From the NCBI RefSeq assembly GCF_003589595.1, contig NW_020653852.1:3105295-3169294 (forward strand): DNA of 64,000 nucleotides, in the 5' to 3' direction. Source of the DNA: Hyposmocoma kahamanoa (lineage: Eukaryota > Arthropoda > Insecta > Lepidoptera > Cosmopterigidae). Every line of letters starts with the position of its first letter. The stretch's first letter is position 1. Of this stretch, positions 33,436 to 44,127 are shown in pieces. The position numbers and the translations under genes are program-made. The notes under the pieces were generated by a model. It made no database searches. It was not told the origin of the DNA and saw nothing but the letters and a program-made list of their open reading frames with translations.

Positions 33436-34045
33436 ACTTTACGATATAACAAAACCGCGACAACGAAAACCTGTTGCTTAACGATACGACAGTGTTAAGT
33501 ACAGATAGGTTTACTTACAGGTATATTTAAAAAACTAGTACAATGAAAATTCGACATCTGATTGTATTGTAGACAGTCTCCAATATTTACTTGTTAGTAG
33601 AAATTGGTAATGTGCTAATTAATATGTATTCTACACAAATTTGCCTGTCTCTCTACACTCGCTTTATTGTTCTCTCTTTCTAACCTTTGTGTGCTTGTAA
33701 CCTAATCTAAAAATTAAGGTCTTTCCACTTAGTTTTGTTAAGGTTTTGATATTACAAATACGTATAGAAACAAAAATGAGTGGCGTAACTGGGTGCAGAA
33801 GGGGCATGACCCCGGATGGCCCAGGGACGGGGGCGGAGGCAAGCGCGGCAGAACGTTAACTAGTCAAAATTATTTCTTTTAGTTAAATTAGACAATAAAT
33901 TTCACTATTTGAGAAAAAGTTATCCTGACCAAGACAGAGGTGACGACGACGGCTGTCTAACATAAAATCACAATCGAGTCGAGCTTACCCGAACGAACTA
34001 CGAAACAAACGCAACCAAAAGTGCTATTTGAACTGTGATATTCCT
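33436..34045. other. Unassigned DNA
   Basis: No supported feature was seen. Confidence 0.35.
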
Positions 34046-34049
34046 TATT

Positions 34050-34335
34050 GTTAACCGACTTCAAAAACAGGAATAGGTTCTCAATTCGACCGTTTGTTTT
34101 TTTTTTTTGTATGTTACGCGATAACTCCAGTATTTGTGAACCGATTTTGATGATTCTTTTTTGTTGGAAAGATAAGATACCTTGGTAGTGGTCCCATTTA
34201 AATTTGAAGGAAATATTCCACCTCTAAGGGTGGCAAACCAGGGGACGAATCTAGTTTCGCGCACTTTCCGGTAACCGATTTCTATAAAACTTGGCAAATA
34301 GATGTAATTCTACGAACTTTTGAAGTCGTTTTTTT
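34050..34335 (-). repeat. Repeat family E, longest copy
   Basis: In reverse it carries 'aaccgatttctataaaactt', 'gggtggcaaaccaggggac', 'cttggtagtggtcccattt' and 'gttacgcgataactccag'. The same order recurs at 59345 and 62585. The element class is unknown. It is widespread in the window. Confidence 0.7.
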
Positions 34336-34471
34336 ATAATCTGTACTGAGATTATTACTTCTTAATTCATTTATACTATATGTCTTTCAACTTTCATACT
34401 TCTGTTATGTTATTTTATTTTTCGTTGTTTTGGCCTTTGAGAGACAAGTTTAAAGAAATTAATGTTCATAC

Positions 34472-34775
34472 ACTAGTAGCAGTAGAGCTCCTTGTGAAAG
34501 AGTTCGTCCAGGGAAGTACTGTCACCTTACCTATTTCTGCCGCCAAGCAGTAATTTGAGCATTACTGCGTTCCGGTTTAGAATAAGAGTGTTGATGAAAT
34601 GACAGGCACATGAGACTTGTCAACTTATATCTCAGGGTGACGGGTGCAGTGGCAGTACCCATAAGATCTTTGCGATTTAAAGCTCAGAATGGCACGGCAA
34701 CTGTTATGGATAGAGTTGCCGCTTACCAACAGGCGCACGACTTGTTCGTGCCGCCACTTATAATACCATAAAAAA
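34472..34775 (+). mobile_element. Family A retroposon, full-length copy
   Basis: It runs from 'agtagcagtagagctccttg' through 'tctgccgccaagcagtaatt' and 'gcgcacgacttgttcgtgcc' to 'ataataccataaaaaaag'. This is the clearest complete copy on the plus strand. Confidence 0.85.
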
Positions 34776-35029
34776 AGTGTCAAGTAGCTGCATTTAGGAA
34801 AATTCTTTTGTAATCGCGAAAATAAAATGGGGAGGGAAATTTAAGGCTGGCCTCGGACAGCAGAAATCGATTAAAACCTGCTGCATTTATCATACAGTAC
34901 ACTTTACATTAAGGAGCAAACAGGAAGTCTCAATTTATCACTAGGTACGCAAGTCCACAACATTATTAAAAGAGAAACGAACGCGCGTTTTCAATTTAAA
35001 TTTGCCCCATTTGAAGCAGTTAAGTTATT

Positions 35030-35245
35030 AGCTCGTAATCACGTTCACACCGCGACTTGTGGTCCTGGTGCGCTAGGTGGTCCAATAATCTTTAAGTGCG
35101 GTCTGAACGAAGGTGGTCCAGCCAGTTAATCGCGCTATATTTACACCTTACGACAGTCGGGTTTGGTTAGTGGAGTAAGCGCTGAACCAGCCGGCCGGTC
35201 GGGCGACACCGCCCTTTCATTATAACAACTGATAAACGCAAATGC
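35030..35245. other. Non-repetitive GC-richer stretch upstream of ITP
   Basis: No repeat partner is seen in the window. It lies about 1 kb upstream of the first ITP coding exon and could hold promoter or untranslated-exon sequence. No TATA or splice donor can be assigned with confidence. Confidence 0.2.
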
Positions 35246-35439
35246 GGAAAGCGTAGTTAACAGTATGAGATAGCTTGGTGGGCCGATTACAAATAGACCA
35301 CTTTACGAATAGGCCGACCTTGTGTTAAGCATTTAGAACGTTACGACGTATTTATTACAGACTGTTTTTTGTATTTAACTGTGCCTAATTGATATGCCTC
35401 ACCACCATGTGGGCTTTAAAATTATACAGACTGTAATTT

Positions 35440-35912
35440 TTTATCAATGTTTTAGAGCATATGCAGACGACGCGCGTTTCATGAACGCGCATTTACGGCG
35501 CGGTAGAGGTTCAAGAAGCAGATTGTTGCGTTTGTATCGATTTAAACGCGATACAGCGCGCGAGAAGCTAATTCGAAGCCTGTCTGTATCGCGTTTTTCG
35601 CGAACATCACGTTGCAATCAAGCGGCTTCTATACTCCATTGGAGTTTACACTTAGAATTTCATATATTTACTTCATTTCAAAAACTAACGGAAATTACCA
35701 AACAAAACTAAAATTAATACTATCAAAATGAGCGATACATACGCGCGACTACAATACGTCTGCGGCGCGTATACGCGCAGATAATGCGTGTTTACGTTAC
35801 GGCGCTACTAAATTTATGAACGTGTGTAAAGGTTTACTCGCTACGACTGCATCGCGTTTGAATCGTGTTTACGCGCGTCATCTGCGCGTCGTCGGTGCGT
35901 ATAAAATACGCG
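35440..35912. repeat. ACGCG-rich repeat, probably a truncated MITE
   Basis: CpG-dense phrases such as 'gcagacgacgcgcgtttcat' on the left are echoed in inverse near 35875-35905 ('tacgcgcgtcatctgcgcgt'), with many 'tacgcgcg' and 'gcgcgtatacgcgcag' words between. The composition is unlike the flanks. The right side is cut by the family A piece at 35915. Confidence 0.5.
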
Positions 35913-35914
35913 CC

Positions 35915-36090
35915 CGTCACTCTGAGACATAAGTTGACAAGTCCCTAGTGCCTGTAGTTTCACCAGAACCCTACCCTTTAAACGCAGTACTATTGTGCTT
36001 ACCTCAATTTTTTCAGCTTGGCGGCGGAAATTGATAAGGTGGCAGTACTTTCCTGGCAACTTTTTCACAAGAAGCTCTACTGCTATTAAA
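35915..36090 (-). mobile_element. Family A retroposon fragment next to ITP exon 2
   Basis: It runs from 'cccgtcactctgagacataa' through 'cagcttggcggcggaaattg' to 'cacaagaagctctactgct'. The poly(A)-side half is missing. It ends about 140 bp before the ITP splice acceptor. Confidence 0.8.
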
Positions 36091-36229
36091 ATTCTCCATG
36101 TCCACTACCTCATTAACCACAGCCTGGTTACATCCATTGACGCCCTGAGACGCATACTATATCGTCGACTCACATTGCAATTAGGCGTATTTAGAGTACT
36201 TGCTAAAGTATTCTTATCCATTGTTACAG

Positions 36230-36453
36230 ATGCATCTAAGTTCGGTTCAAGTAATGTGCGCAGCTCTTCTGACGCTCGCGCTCACCTGCACCGCGCTGCC
36301 CGGCGGCCAGCGCGAGCACCACATTACGCGTCGCTCCTTCTACGACCTGCAATGCAAGGGCGTCTACGACCAGGTCATGTTTAACCGTCTTGACCGCGTC
36401 TGCGACGACTGTTATAACCTCTTCAGAGAATCTCAGCTCTTTAATCTGTGCAG
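36230..36453 (+). CDS. ITP: Ion transport peptide gene, first coding exon (shared by all isoforms)
   Basis: It encodes the N-terminal part of a CHH-family neuropeptide precursor, secreted from neurosecretory cells. In insects this hormone acts on ion and water transport in hindgut and renal tissue. The exon opens at the acceptor ...ccattgttacag, exactly before ATG, so a non-coding exon is expected upstream. Residues 1-22 are a signal peptide (MHLSSVQVMCAALLTLALTC, hydrophobic). A short spacer leads to the dibasic RR at 34-35. The mature peptide then starts SFYDLQCKGVYDQVMFNRLD and runs through VCDDCYNLFRESQLFNLC. Cysteines 7, 23, 26 and 39 of the six-cysteine CHH pattern are present. The donor is tgtgcag|gtatga. 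The exon ends in phase 2 after 74 codons, so the split codon (Arg) is completed by the next exon. The family identification is very secure. Confidence 0.96.
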
Positions 36454-37057
36454 GTATGACTTTTGGTTTTTGTGTATATATCTGTAAGTCCACAACATGC
36501 AGTAGGTCAGCGTGGTGAACTACATCCTCTAATTAGAGGAGACCAGTGCAGTACCAGTAAACCGAGTATGGGCTGATAAAGATACTAAATAATTTTGAGG
36601 ACATTAAGATAATGGTCAAATGTACCAAGACCTTGAATGTAACATTGACAAAGGTAAAAAAAAAGAATGTCAGAATCGTAGCAAGTGGAGGTTCGTAGCA
36701 GGTCATGATGTTTACATATGTACATATGTATGTAGTAAATGAATATTATGGAAATTGTAGTACCAATCCGCAACTAGATCTGTAGAACAATCTGAGTCAC
36801 CGCGGCAAGGATTTATCAGAGCACTATAAGGTGGCTGGGGGCCTATGTTCGTGCAGGTAACATGTTTCAGCTGATAGTAGATAATGACAAAAATATAAAA
36901 TATATAATAACATAAAATATAAAAATACACTGTATTGATATAATGAACATTCATATATCAAGTATTTCAAGTAGTTACACGACAAATCATGAATACCCGA
37001 CACTGATCTATAATCGAAAAATGGACTAACACAACAAATGTAATTTTTTCAAAACAG

Positions 37058-37178
37058 GGCTGACTGTTTCACCTCAGACTACTTCAAGGGATGCGTTGAG
37101 GCCCTCCTCCTAAACGAGAATCTCGACACTTACAAGAAATATATTAAACATTTACACGGGGCTGATCCGAAACTTTAG
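37058..37178 (+). CDS. ITP: ITP gene, alternative exon for ITP-like (ITPL)
   Basis: The acceptor ttttttcaaaacag is followed by 1 nt that completes the arginine codon. Then come 39 residues beginning ADCFTSDYFKGCVEALLLNE and ending HLHGADPKL-stop. It supplies cysteines 43 and 52 of the hormone. The C-terminus has no Gly-basic amidation signal, as expected for the non-amidated ITPL form. The TAG stop is followed directly by the donor gtattt, so the 121-nt cassette ends at its own stop codon. When included it gives ITPL with exon 4 as untranslated sequence, and when skipped exon 2 joins exon 4. This matches the known splice logic of insect itp genes. Confidence 0.94.
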
Positions 37179-37180
37179 GT

Positions 37181-38150
37181 ATTTTTTTATTACCATTTTT
37201 TTATTTCTCCTTTCCTTCGCTTCTTCCTTTAACCACGCCTTTTTCTTTTTCTATTACTTTTAATGACCACCTATTTTAGTTTGTAAAAATTTGGTTTTTG
37301 TTTTTTTATTATTTTAAGGGTTTGTAACATCAATTTAGTGACAATTTATAACACATCTTGCACACTATTATTTCACTTTGTAACGCTAACCATGATTGAC
37401 TTTCAGCTTATTTGCACAAGTTCACTGAAATGTTTTAAAAAAACGTAATATTTTTCAAATGCACTCCTAATATTCTTTTCTATTATCGCTATTTGTAACG
37501 CTCATAATTACTTTTACTCTAGCACTATTCACTGTAAGCAACTTAACACTTTCAGCTTATTTGCATAAGTTCACTGAAATTTTCTACGCAATGGTAACAT
37601 TTTAAACGTGCACTTGTAATCTCTTTCTTGCCCAAAGTAGTTAGTAATCTTCTTAAATTAAAATTAACAGTGGTAAGTATTTGATTAAATTCTCAAGAGT
37701 CGCACTTTCGTTATCACGAGTGTTAACAAAATGATTTAGTCTTGGTTGGAAACAGAATGGATAAATACAGCTTCAAAATCTTGTTATTATATTAATTTAA
37801 AATATTTGACACTAGCAGAAGCGTTACGGGATCCAAAAAATTGTACGTTATTAGTACGTATCTAGAATTAAGCTAACAGTACAAGATATTTTGAATTAAG
37901 CACTTTAGTTCTTGAGCTTACAGCTCTTGTGAAACTAGTTCTGTCAATGAGTTCATTACCTTTTCTATATATCGACGCAGACTCATCGTTTTTGAAAGCG
38001 TAAAGGAGTTATCATATTTATCGACAACGAATCGTATTAAGTCGGTCAGAAAAAACTTTATATTTATTTAATAAGAGCGAAGTGCGAAGACTGTGCATTT
38101 GTCGTCAGTGGTGCGAGGGGAAGTGAAATGCACAATGTCTTCTTCACTCT
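37181..38150. other. Intron between ITP exons 3 and 4, left part
   Basis: AT-rich. Direct repeats of about 20 bp are visible ('ttcagcttatttgca' with 'aagttcactgaaat' at 37405 and 37552). There are no other frames or element ends. Confidence 0.5.
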
Positions 38151-38218
38151 TGCCGCATGGACATAAAGGTTATTCTGACCAACTCAAGAAGATTCCACAT
38201 TAATAAATATAATTACTT
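38150..38218 (+). repeat. Dispersed repeat shared with 55330-55395
   Basis: 'gcatggacataaaggttatt' followed by 'gaccaactcaag' and 'attaataaat' matches the complement of 55330-55395. It is a short intronic remnant of unknown class. Confidence 0.5.
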
Positions 38219-38284
38219 ATTTAAGAACGCAAGTCGTAGACGAGCTACGGCAAAAATGTTAAAATGGACTGGTATAGTTTTTAT

Positions 38285-38372
38285 GGCAGTAGAGCTTGTC
38301 AACTTATGTCTCAGGGTGACAGGCGCAGTGGTAATGCCCCTCTGGTCTTTGCGATATCTGGTCAAGGATAGG
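38285..38372 (+). mobile_element. Family A retroposon fragment in ITP intron
   Basis: 'ggcagtagagcttgtcaact' followed by 'tatgtctcagggtgacaggc' and 'ggtctttgcgat'. It is an internally deleted family A copy about 250 bp before ITP exon 4. Confidence 0.65.
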
Positions 38373-38379
38373 CAGACAG

Positions 38380-38530
38380 GTCCCATAATTACGGTTGACT
38401 GGGACCATGGGACCTGTAAAGGGCCCGAAACGTTTTGTTTGAAAAAAGAAATATACGCGATTTAAATCCGGAAAAATAGTTTAATTTCCTGTGTTATACA
38501 TAGGAACGCGAAAACCTAAGAAGTCCATAG
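38380..38530 (+). repeat. Dispersed repeat G, copy 2
   Basis: 'gaccatgggacctgtaaagg' and 'cccgaaacgttttgtttg' lead into 'gcgatttaaatccggaaaaa', shared with 11868-11962. It ends about 95 bp before the exon 4 acceptor. Confidence 0.65.
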
Positions 38531-38623
38531 ATTTGATTCAACCAAAACTTAATCATTTTGAATGTTAATAATAACGAAAATGACACAAAGATAATTTTGT
38601 CTAATAATAGCAACGTTTTTCAG

Positions 38624-38732
38624 GTCAAAATGTTTCACTACACCCTACTTCAAGGGATGCCTGGAGTCTTTGTACCTCAACGACAAGGAGGAAGAGTTAG
38701 ATCAAATGATCGATTTCGTTGGAGGGCGCTAA
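38624..38732 (+). CDS. ITP: ITP gene, C-terminal exon for ITP proper
   Basis: The acceptor caacgtttttcag is followed by 1 nt completing the split arginine codon. Then come 35 residues starting SKCFTTPYFKGCLESLYLND and ending QMIDFVGGR-stop. It supplies cysteines 43 and 52. Joined to exon 2 it gives a 75-residue mature peptide before C-terminal trimming, the normal ITP size. The end Gly-Gly-Arg should be trimmed of Arg and the last Gly used for amidation, leaving a valyl-glycine amide. Many insect ITPs have a single Gly before the basic residues, so the GGR end is slightly unusual. A candidate polyadenylation signal aataaa lies near 39024. Confidence 0.95.
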
Positions 38733-39254
38733 CATGCGTACGCGCACGCCAACGATTCGCAACGTTTTTTGCCACATGACATATAACGCACACGAGGGCC
38801 CACGCAGCTACGGTCTACGCAACAACTTTACAACGGTAATTATATTTGAATATTGTAATAACGGAACAGTTTTGTGAAAACTAATTCAGAAATAGCGGGA
38901 AAATACTAAGAAGGCATATTGTAGTAACAAACCTATAATTTATTATAATATTAGGTGAATAAGCTCTAAATCGACAATTTTAGAGAGCTACCTCCCAGGA
39001 CTAGGTATAATACTAACATCATAAATAAATTCTATGACTTTTAATAACCATAAAATTTTACTTTCGTACAAAAATAACCATATTTACATAAACGGTGATA
39101 CCTCTTTGCGGTAACAAGAGAAAGCGTTAGCGTAAATACGCAGCCCGATGCAAAACGCAGGAGCGGAGTGGAGAATTTCGGGGAGGACGCTTGGACCTTT
39201 GAACTTACTACCTTACCACTAAATACTGATCAAAAAAGTGTGAGATAGTAACCA

Positions 39255-39985
39255 ACACTTATTATTCTCTCTTATTCATGGCCTTACCCACGCTAGGTGG
39301 GGTCGGCATAACATGTATTTTTATTCCACTCTCCATACTCACACCTTTCTTACCCATGTTCCTTTTTTTATACAATATCAAGTAACGAGACGAACAAGTC
39401 CTGCGCCTGATGGTAAGCTACACGCCTGTCCATAACAGTTGCACTGCCACTCAGAGTTTTAAATCGCTAAGATCTGAATCACCCTGAGACATAAGCTGAC
39501 AAGTCCTATGTGCCTGTAATTTCACCAGCACCCTTACCTTTCAAAAACGGAACACAGTAATACTGACATTTCTGCTTGGCGGCAGAAATAGATAAGGTGG
39601 CAGTACTTCCCTGGGTGAACTACTAAATCTTTCACCCAATCCATCCATCTTTCCTTTGGCCTTCCTTTCTTGCTTATGTCCCTCCATATTTATACCTAAC
39701 GCTCTTCTCGTCACATGACATTATTCCATCCTCATGACATGTCCATACCACGCTAACCTATTACTTCTCATCTTTTCCGTTACTGGCGCCACTTTCAAAC
39801 TTCCCCTGATGTACTCATTCCTTATCTTATCCTTTCTTGTCATTCCACATATCCATCTCAACATTCGCATTTCCGCTGTATGCACAGTTCGTTCGTTCTC
39901 CCTTTTCATCGCCCAACATTGTGATCCACACAATACCTACCACAGGCCTAATCACGGTCTTGTTTATTTTCCCCTTTAGCTTAAG
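39255..39985 (-). pseudogene. LINE ORF2 C-terminal remnant, interrupted by family A
   Basis: The minus frame 39933 to 39721 includes GSQCWAMKRENERTVHTAEM, RMLRWICGMTRKDKIRNEYI and NRLAWYGHVMRME, the standard C-terminal section of RTE-like insect LINEs. Its 3' tail ('cctacccacgctaggtgggg' in the left part, 39270-39367) is separated from the coding part by a family A insertion at 39368-39645. It lies between ITP exon 4 and the candidate exon 5. Confidence 0.8.
39368..39645 (-). mobile_element. Family A retroposon inside a LINE remnant
   Basis: It runs from 'ttttttatacaatatcaagt' through 'tctgcttggcggcagaaata' to 'gaactactaaatctttcacc'. The LINE remnant continues on both sides. Confidence 0.8.
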
Positions 39986-40080
39986 TTTTGCTAAATTTAT
40001 TATGTTTGGTAAAAAGTCGCGAAAGAAAAGTTGTTGTTTGAAAAGAAAAAAAATTAAAAGTCAATTTTATCTATTTCCAG

Positions 40081-40369
40081 AGTGAACAGTTTCACCACGC
40101 CCTTGTCCAAGGGTCGGCTGGATTCCTTACATCAACAAAACGAGGAGAAACAAACAAAATATACTCATTGTGAAAGCAAACGGCCGCTCGATCCGTTTTT
40201 GTCATGTGCCACAAAACTTGCGAAGTGTTTATGCTACCACAGTCTACAATGCAATGGTAACTCCGTGTATGTCAAACTTACTCAAAACAATGTAGAAGCA
40301 AATGTCAAATTCCTCCGGATTACACGACGTCTGCATTCTCAACGTATTCTAGTCTTCAACGCGACATAA
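40081..40369 (+). CDS. Candidate third alternative C-terminal exon of ITP, cysteine-less
   Basis: A good acceptor (caattttatctatttccag) is followed by the same phase-2 continuation as exons 3 and 4. The first residues after the completed Arg are VNSFTTPLSKGRLDSLHQQN. Against exon 4 (SKCFTTPYFKGCLESLYLND) ten of the first 24 residues are identical. About 32 of 45 bases match ungapped around the FTTP...KG core. Both cysteines (43 and 52 of CHH peptides) are replaced by Ser and Arg, and the Tyr-Phe pair is lost. The frame nevertheless stays open for 95 residues and adds five new cysteines downstream. It could be a decayed duplicate exon or a divergent isoform. Homology to exon 4 is likely, use as an exon is unproven. 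Confidence 0.45.
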
Positions 40370-40739
40370 ATAAATTAATACTTTATTTATGTTTGCAACT
40401 AATTGTGATGTTATCATAATTTGTATTTAGATAAAAAGTATACAGTTAAGAGCCCACGATTTGGCGTCTAAAACCCGTAGATTATGTAAAATTCTTGCGT
40501 TAAGAAAATGTGATTTAGCAGTCACGATGTTCTTTAGGCCTTGATAAAACAGCGACAAGAAAACGCAATGCTCTACATAAGCCAAAAAAAAATCAAATGG
40601 CGGGTTTTAATAGTTACATTTTTTACACGAATTAATTGTTACTTTACGTATATTACATTGTGCGTTTCTTGATTATTTGTTACCATTAAGCTGATGGCTC
40701 TGAAGCCAGTGCTTTATAAATAAATACATAAACCAATGT

Positions 40740-40925
40740 CGCAGTTTTATAACAACGCCATCTATAAAGAAATTACCTCAAACAGATTATAGCATGACAA
40801 ACATTTTACAGAAAACAAAACTACTTGATATGACATTGTTGTGCTTTTATAACAACGCCATCTATCAAGAAATTACCTGAAGCAAATTATAGCACGCAAA
40901 GAATTTTACAGAATCTAAGAAAGCC
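40740..40925 (+). repeat. Imperfect tandem duplication, unit about 105-110 bp
   Basis: 'ttttataacaacgccatcta' followed by 'aagaaattacct' and 'attatagca' occurs twice, near 40745 and 40850. The second unit is diverged after its first 75 bp. Confidence 0.75.
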
Positions 40926-42960
40926 AAATCCCACGACCCTTAACGTAATAATGTTATTGAAATATAATTAATTATTATGTGTATGGTTTATGTTATATTA
41001 TTGTTGTAAGTTAGCAGGCCATAGGAGTGTAAAGTACATTAAAGATTAATTTATTAGAAACGCCTCCTAGGTTTTAGGAAATTTTAAAAATTGGGTAAAG
41101 AATCTCTTGCTGAATAAATAGTGTGGGTGCATTAAGATTTCCAGCTACCCTGAAATTGTAAAAAACGTCTTTGAACCTGTTAAAAATATCTCAATGCGTT
41201 TTATACTTAACGTTTCGTTATTAAACTGTTGCCGAGTGCATTAATGTACATATTGTATTGCTTTGAGTTTTAACAAAACTCAAGCCAATACAATGGTCTC
41301 AAAGTTAACTTAAATGGGACAATATCGTTTTAATGGGTCTCCCCTTCCCCCATTTGGCATAATAAGCCCCACAGTAGCTTCTAGATCCTATCCAAGCAAG
41401 AAACCACCTCACTATTTGTCTGGATTAAGATTTCACCCCTATATGAGGCAGAATTCCTTCCTTGTATTTCTCGATGCTGGTCATCCAACTGTCTCCAAAA
41501 TTTTCCCACTGATTTTGCTTCTCGCATTCCAATACCAGTATTGTATAAAATTTACTTAAGTTTCTTTATTTTTTTAAATTGTGTCACTTTTTAAATTATT
41601 TAATTGAGAAAAATTATAAGTTTGCACTATCGAGTGATTTTATTCGTCATATTCTATCCGAGAATCCCTTAAAGAACAATTTAAAAACCGTTGGTGTTTT
41701 AGATAATTTAAAAAAGGCTCGTAGCGAGCCTACTTTCCAGCTGCTAACTGACTAGTAGATATAAAGGAGACTCGTTACAAGACACAATTTAGATAATCAT
41801 ATAGATTTTTATTATTAATTAAAGCGCCTAAAGTATGCCTAAGTAACTGTAGTTTTTAATTCACGCAAGTGGCTTATTATTACTTTATTATTTTCCGACT
41901 GACTTTGTACACTACGTTTCATTTAAATATACTGAATTGTGCGAATCTTATTTCAAAATAGGAATAAATTTCGAGTGGTAAATGACTTCTTTAGAACTAT
42001 TCCTTTATCTTAATTTTGTTTTATTTTTTTTAACGTTGTCAACTTTTTGCTGCCGTACAAAGTTTTTTTTATTTGGCAAAGTATATAGAGCTAAATATAT
42101 CTTCATTTTAACTCGGTTTTTGGTTGTATAACATTTAGTTTTAAGTACATAATTTAATTTAGAACTAAGTATTTAATAGAGAATTATTTTTTTATTACTA
42201 TTGGACTATTTATTATTTGTTACTTTTAATTAATTATTTATTTTACTTCCTGCTACCAGTGATTATAGGGATTCTTTTTCTTCATAAAGATATTTGTACG
42301 TTACATCAAAGGGCTCATAAAAACAGAATATATTTCTATGCTTTGCTAGCTTATTGAAATCTCGGAAATTTATCTTTTAAGGTCATTTTTTTGCCATTAC
42401 TGTATAACATTATTTAGCGAAATACAAACCTACTGAGATGTACGTAATAATTATTCAAATTATGACTTAAGTATTTTGCTTATTTGTTAGAATCTCAACT
42501 CATACTTTCATTGGCGTCGATTCCATAGCTTGTATTTGCAAACCTCATTTAATAGACACGAAATAACCATTACCACTTTCACATTTTGAAAGCGTGAAAG
42601 AGGCAGCTCTATTTGAAATAAAAGACAACCAAATTTTTATACAGAAATTTGAGCTACGGAATTAACCTATCTTTCTATCTCTATAAATGCACAAAATTCT
42701 TCTTTATAAACGTGGTGCCAATTATACGAAGATACTAGGTAATTTTATATAAAAATGTTAAACAAATTTATAGGACGAGAAATTATTGTAAAAATTATCG
42801 ATTAGATAAAAAGCATTAATTTGTATTTGTATAAATTTTATAAAAGCAACTAAGAAACGCTACGGGTTCCATGAAATATACTATTTTGAAATTGGACGAT
42901 GTATTTAATTTAACGCCCATACTATTATTTATATAGAATGGCTAGCTAACACAGGCCATA
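40926..42960. other. Unassigned AT-rich DNA downstream of ITP
   Basis: No element ends or coding exon were recognised in these 2 kb. An 81-residue frame at 41314-41559 shows no motif. Confidence 0.4.
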
Positions 42961-43079
42961 GCTAATAATTAATATGTTTCAGTCACTAAGACTGGTTTCA
43001 CAGCTGTGCGTACGGTCCGAACGGACTGTCCACCTGCGGGACATTCGCATGCGTAGAATCCGTAATGCTCTGAGTCGAG

Positions 43080-43361
43080 CATTGACTTACAATTATATGG
43101 ACGTCGGGTCCTCGCTAAAAAGTGTCCGAACTTATAGGGCGTTAAAATCGTATACAGAGCGTCATTCACGCTTTAGTCTTCGTTTGTTCGACTGACAGCG
43201 AAGCAAAATTAGACAGTACTGCGATGACATTACAATTTAAATTCAACGTTTTAGCTTTTTCATATTCCTTTACATGTCACTACGTTTAAATAGGTTGACT
43301 TGGGACATTTTTTTCGTGGTTTTTGTATTAGACCCGTCGTCCATTTATTTGTAAGTCAATG
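43080..43361 (+). mobile_element. MITE family 1, copy 4
   Basis: It has cattgacttac and gtaagtcaatg termini and flanks gagtcgag and gaatcgag (7 of 8). The interior is full length. Confidence 0.87.
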
Positions 43362-43394
43362 GAATCGAGTGTTTAATTTAGTGCGAATATTCAA

Positions 43395-44040
43395 ATTGAC
43401 AGAAGACGGTCGCCTTCACTGTTGGTGTTCAAATCAGATACCAAAACCTATTCAACGCCACCAGTCACTCTAAACGGCAATGAACTCGAGAAAGTGACTA
43501 AGTTCATGTATCTGGGTCACTGGGTCATGGAAAATTCAACAGACGACGTTGACCTGAAGGGAACGCAAGGCGCTGGCGGTAAGGTGTAATATACTGGCCC
43601 GCAGGTTTGCACGGTGCTCTTACGAGGTTAAAAACACCCTTTTCAAAACATATTGCCAGACCCGTGCAACGCGTGGAGCAATTACACTAAAAAAGCATAC
43701 AGTGCCTTGCGTGTCCAATTCAACAACGCCGTCAGGGGACTGTTAAGGCTGCCTCGACACTGTAGTACCTTAGGGATGTTCACGGAGGCTAGAATTGATA
43801 GTTTTCAGGCGATCGTTCGCAAGAGAGTGGCATCCCTGTTGGCTGTTGTTCTTAAGGTGGTTGGTGGTTTCCAATCCGAGCTTCGCACGTGGCTCGGCTC
43901 GCGTCCGGCACGGTCTAATGTGAATAGTTCTTTATTTCGCTCCGGTGCTCCGCAGTACGGTCCAGATATACATCCGTGTTGCTCTGAAACCAGCCTAAAG
44001 ACAAATCATCATGACAAGCTACAGCGTCGATCAACACGTG
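43395..44040 (+). pseudogene. LINE ORF2 C-terminal remnant (CR1/Jockey-like)
   Basis: The broken frames read FMYLGHWVMENSTDDVDLK-like sequence, then after a shift NYTKKAYSALRVQFNNAVRG, LLRLPRHCSTLGMFTEARID and SFQAIVRKRVASLL. This is the usual region after the polymerase domain in lepidopteran LINEs. The 189-residue ORF starting at 43653 is this fragment running on into the neighbouring SINE. It is not a host gene. Confidence 0.8.
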
Positions 44041-44127
44041 CAAACGATAAAAATTTAAAACCACCGAAAACATCGTCACCGTTTGTCAGTGTTCAGGAGA
44101 ACCCGAGGCAGTCTATTAAGCGATGTT

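Noticed and set aside
35394..36384. Plus-strand ORFs of 105 and 129 residues just before and across the ITP exon
   Set aside because: They run through the ACGCG-rich repeat, the family A fragment and the ITP exon in the wrong frame.
39837..40085. Plus-strand ORFs overlapping the region before the candidate ITP exon 5
   Set aside because: They are antisense to the LINE remnant encoding GSQCWAMKREN on the minus strand.
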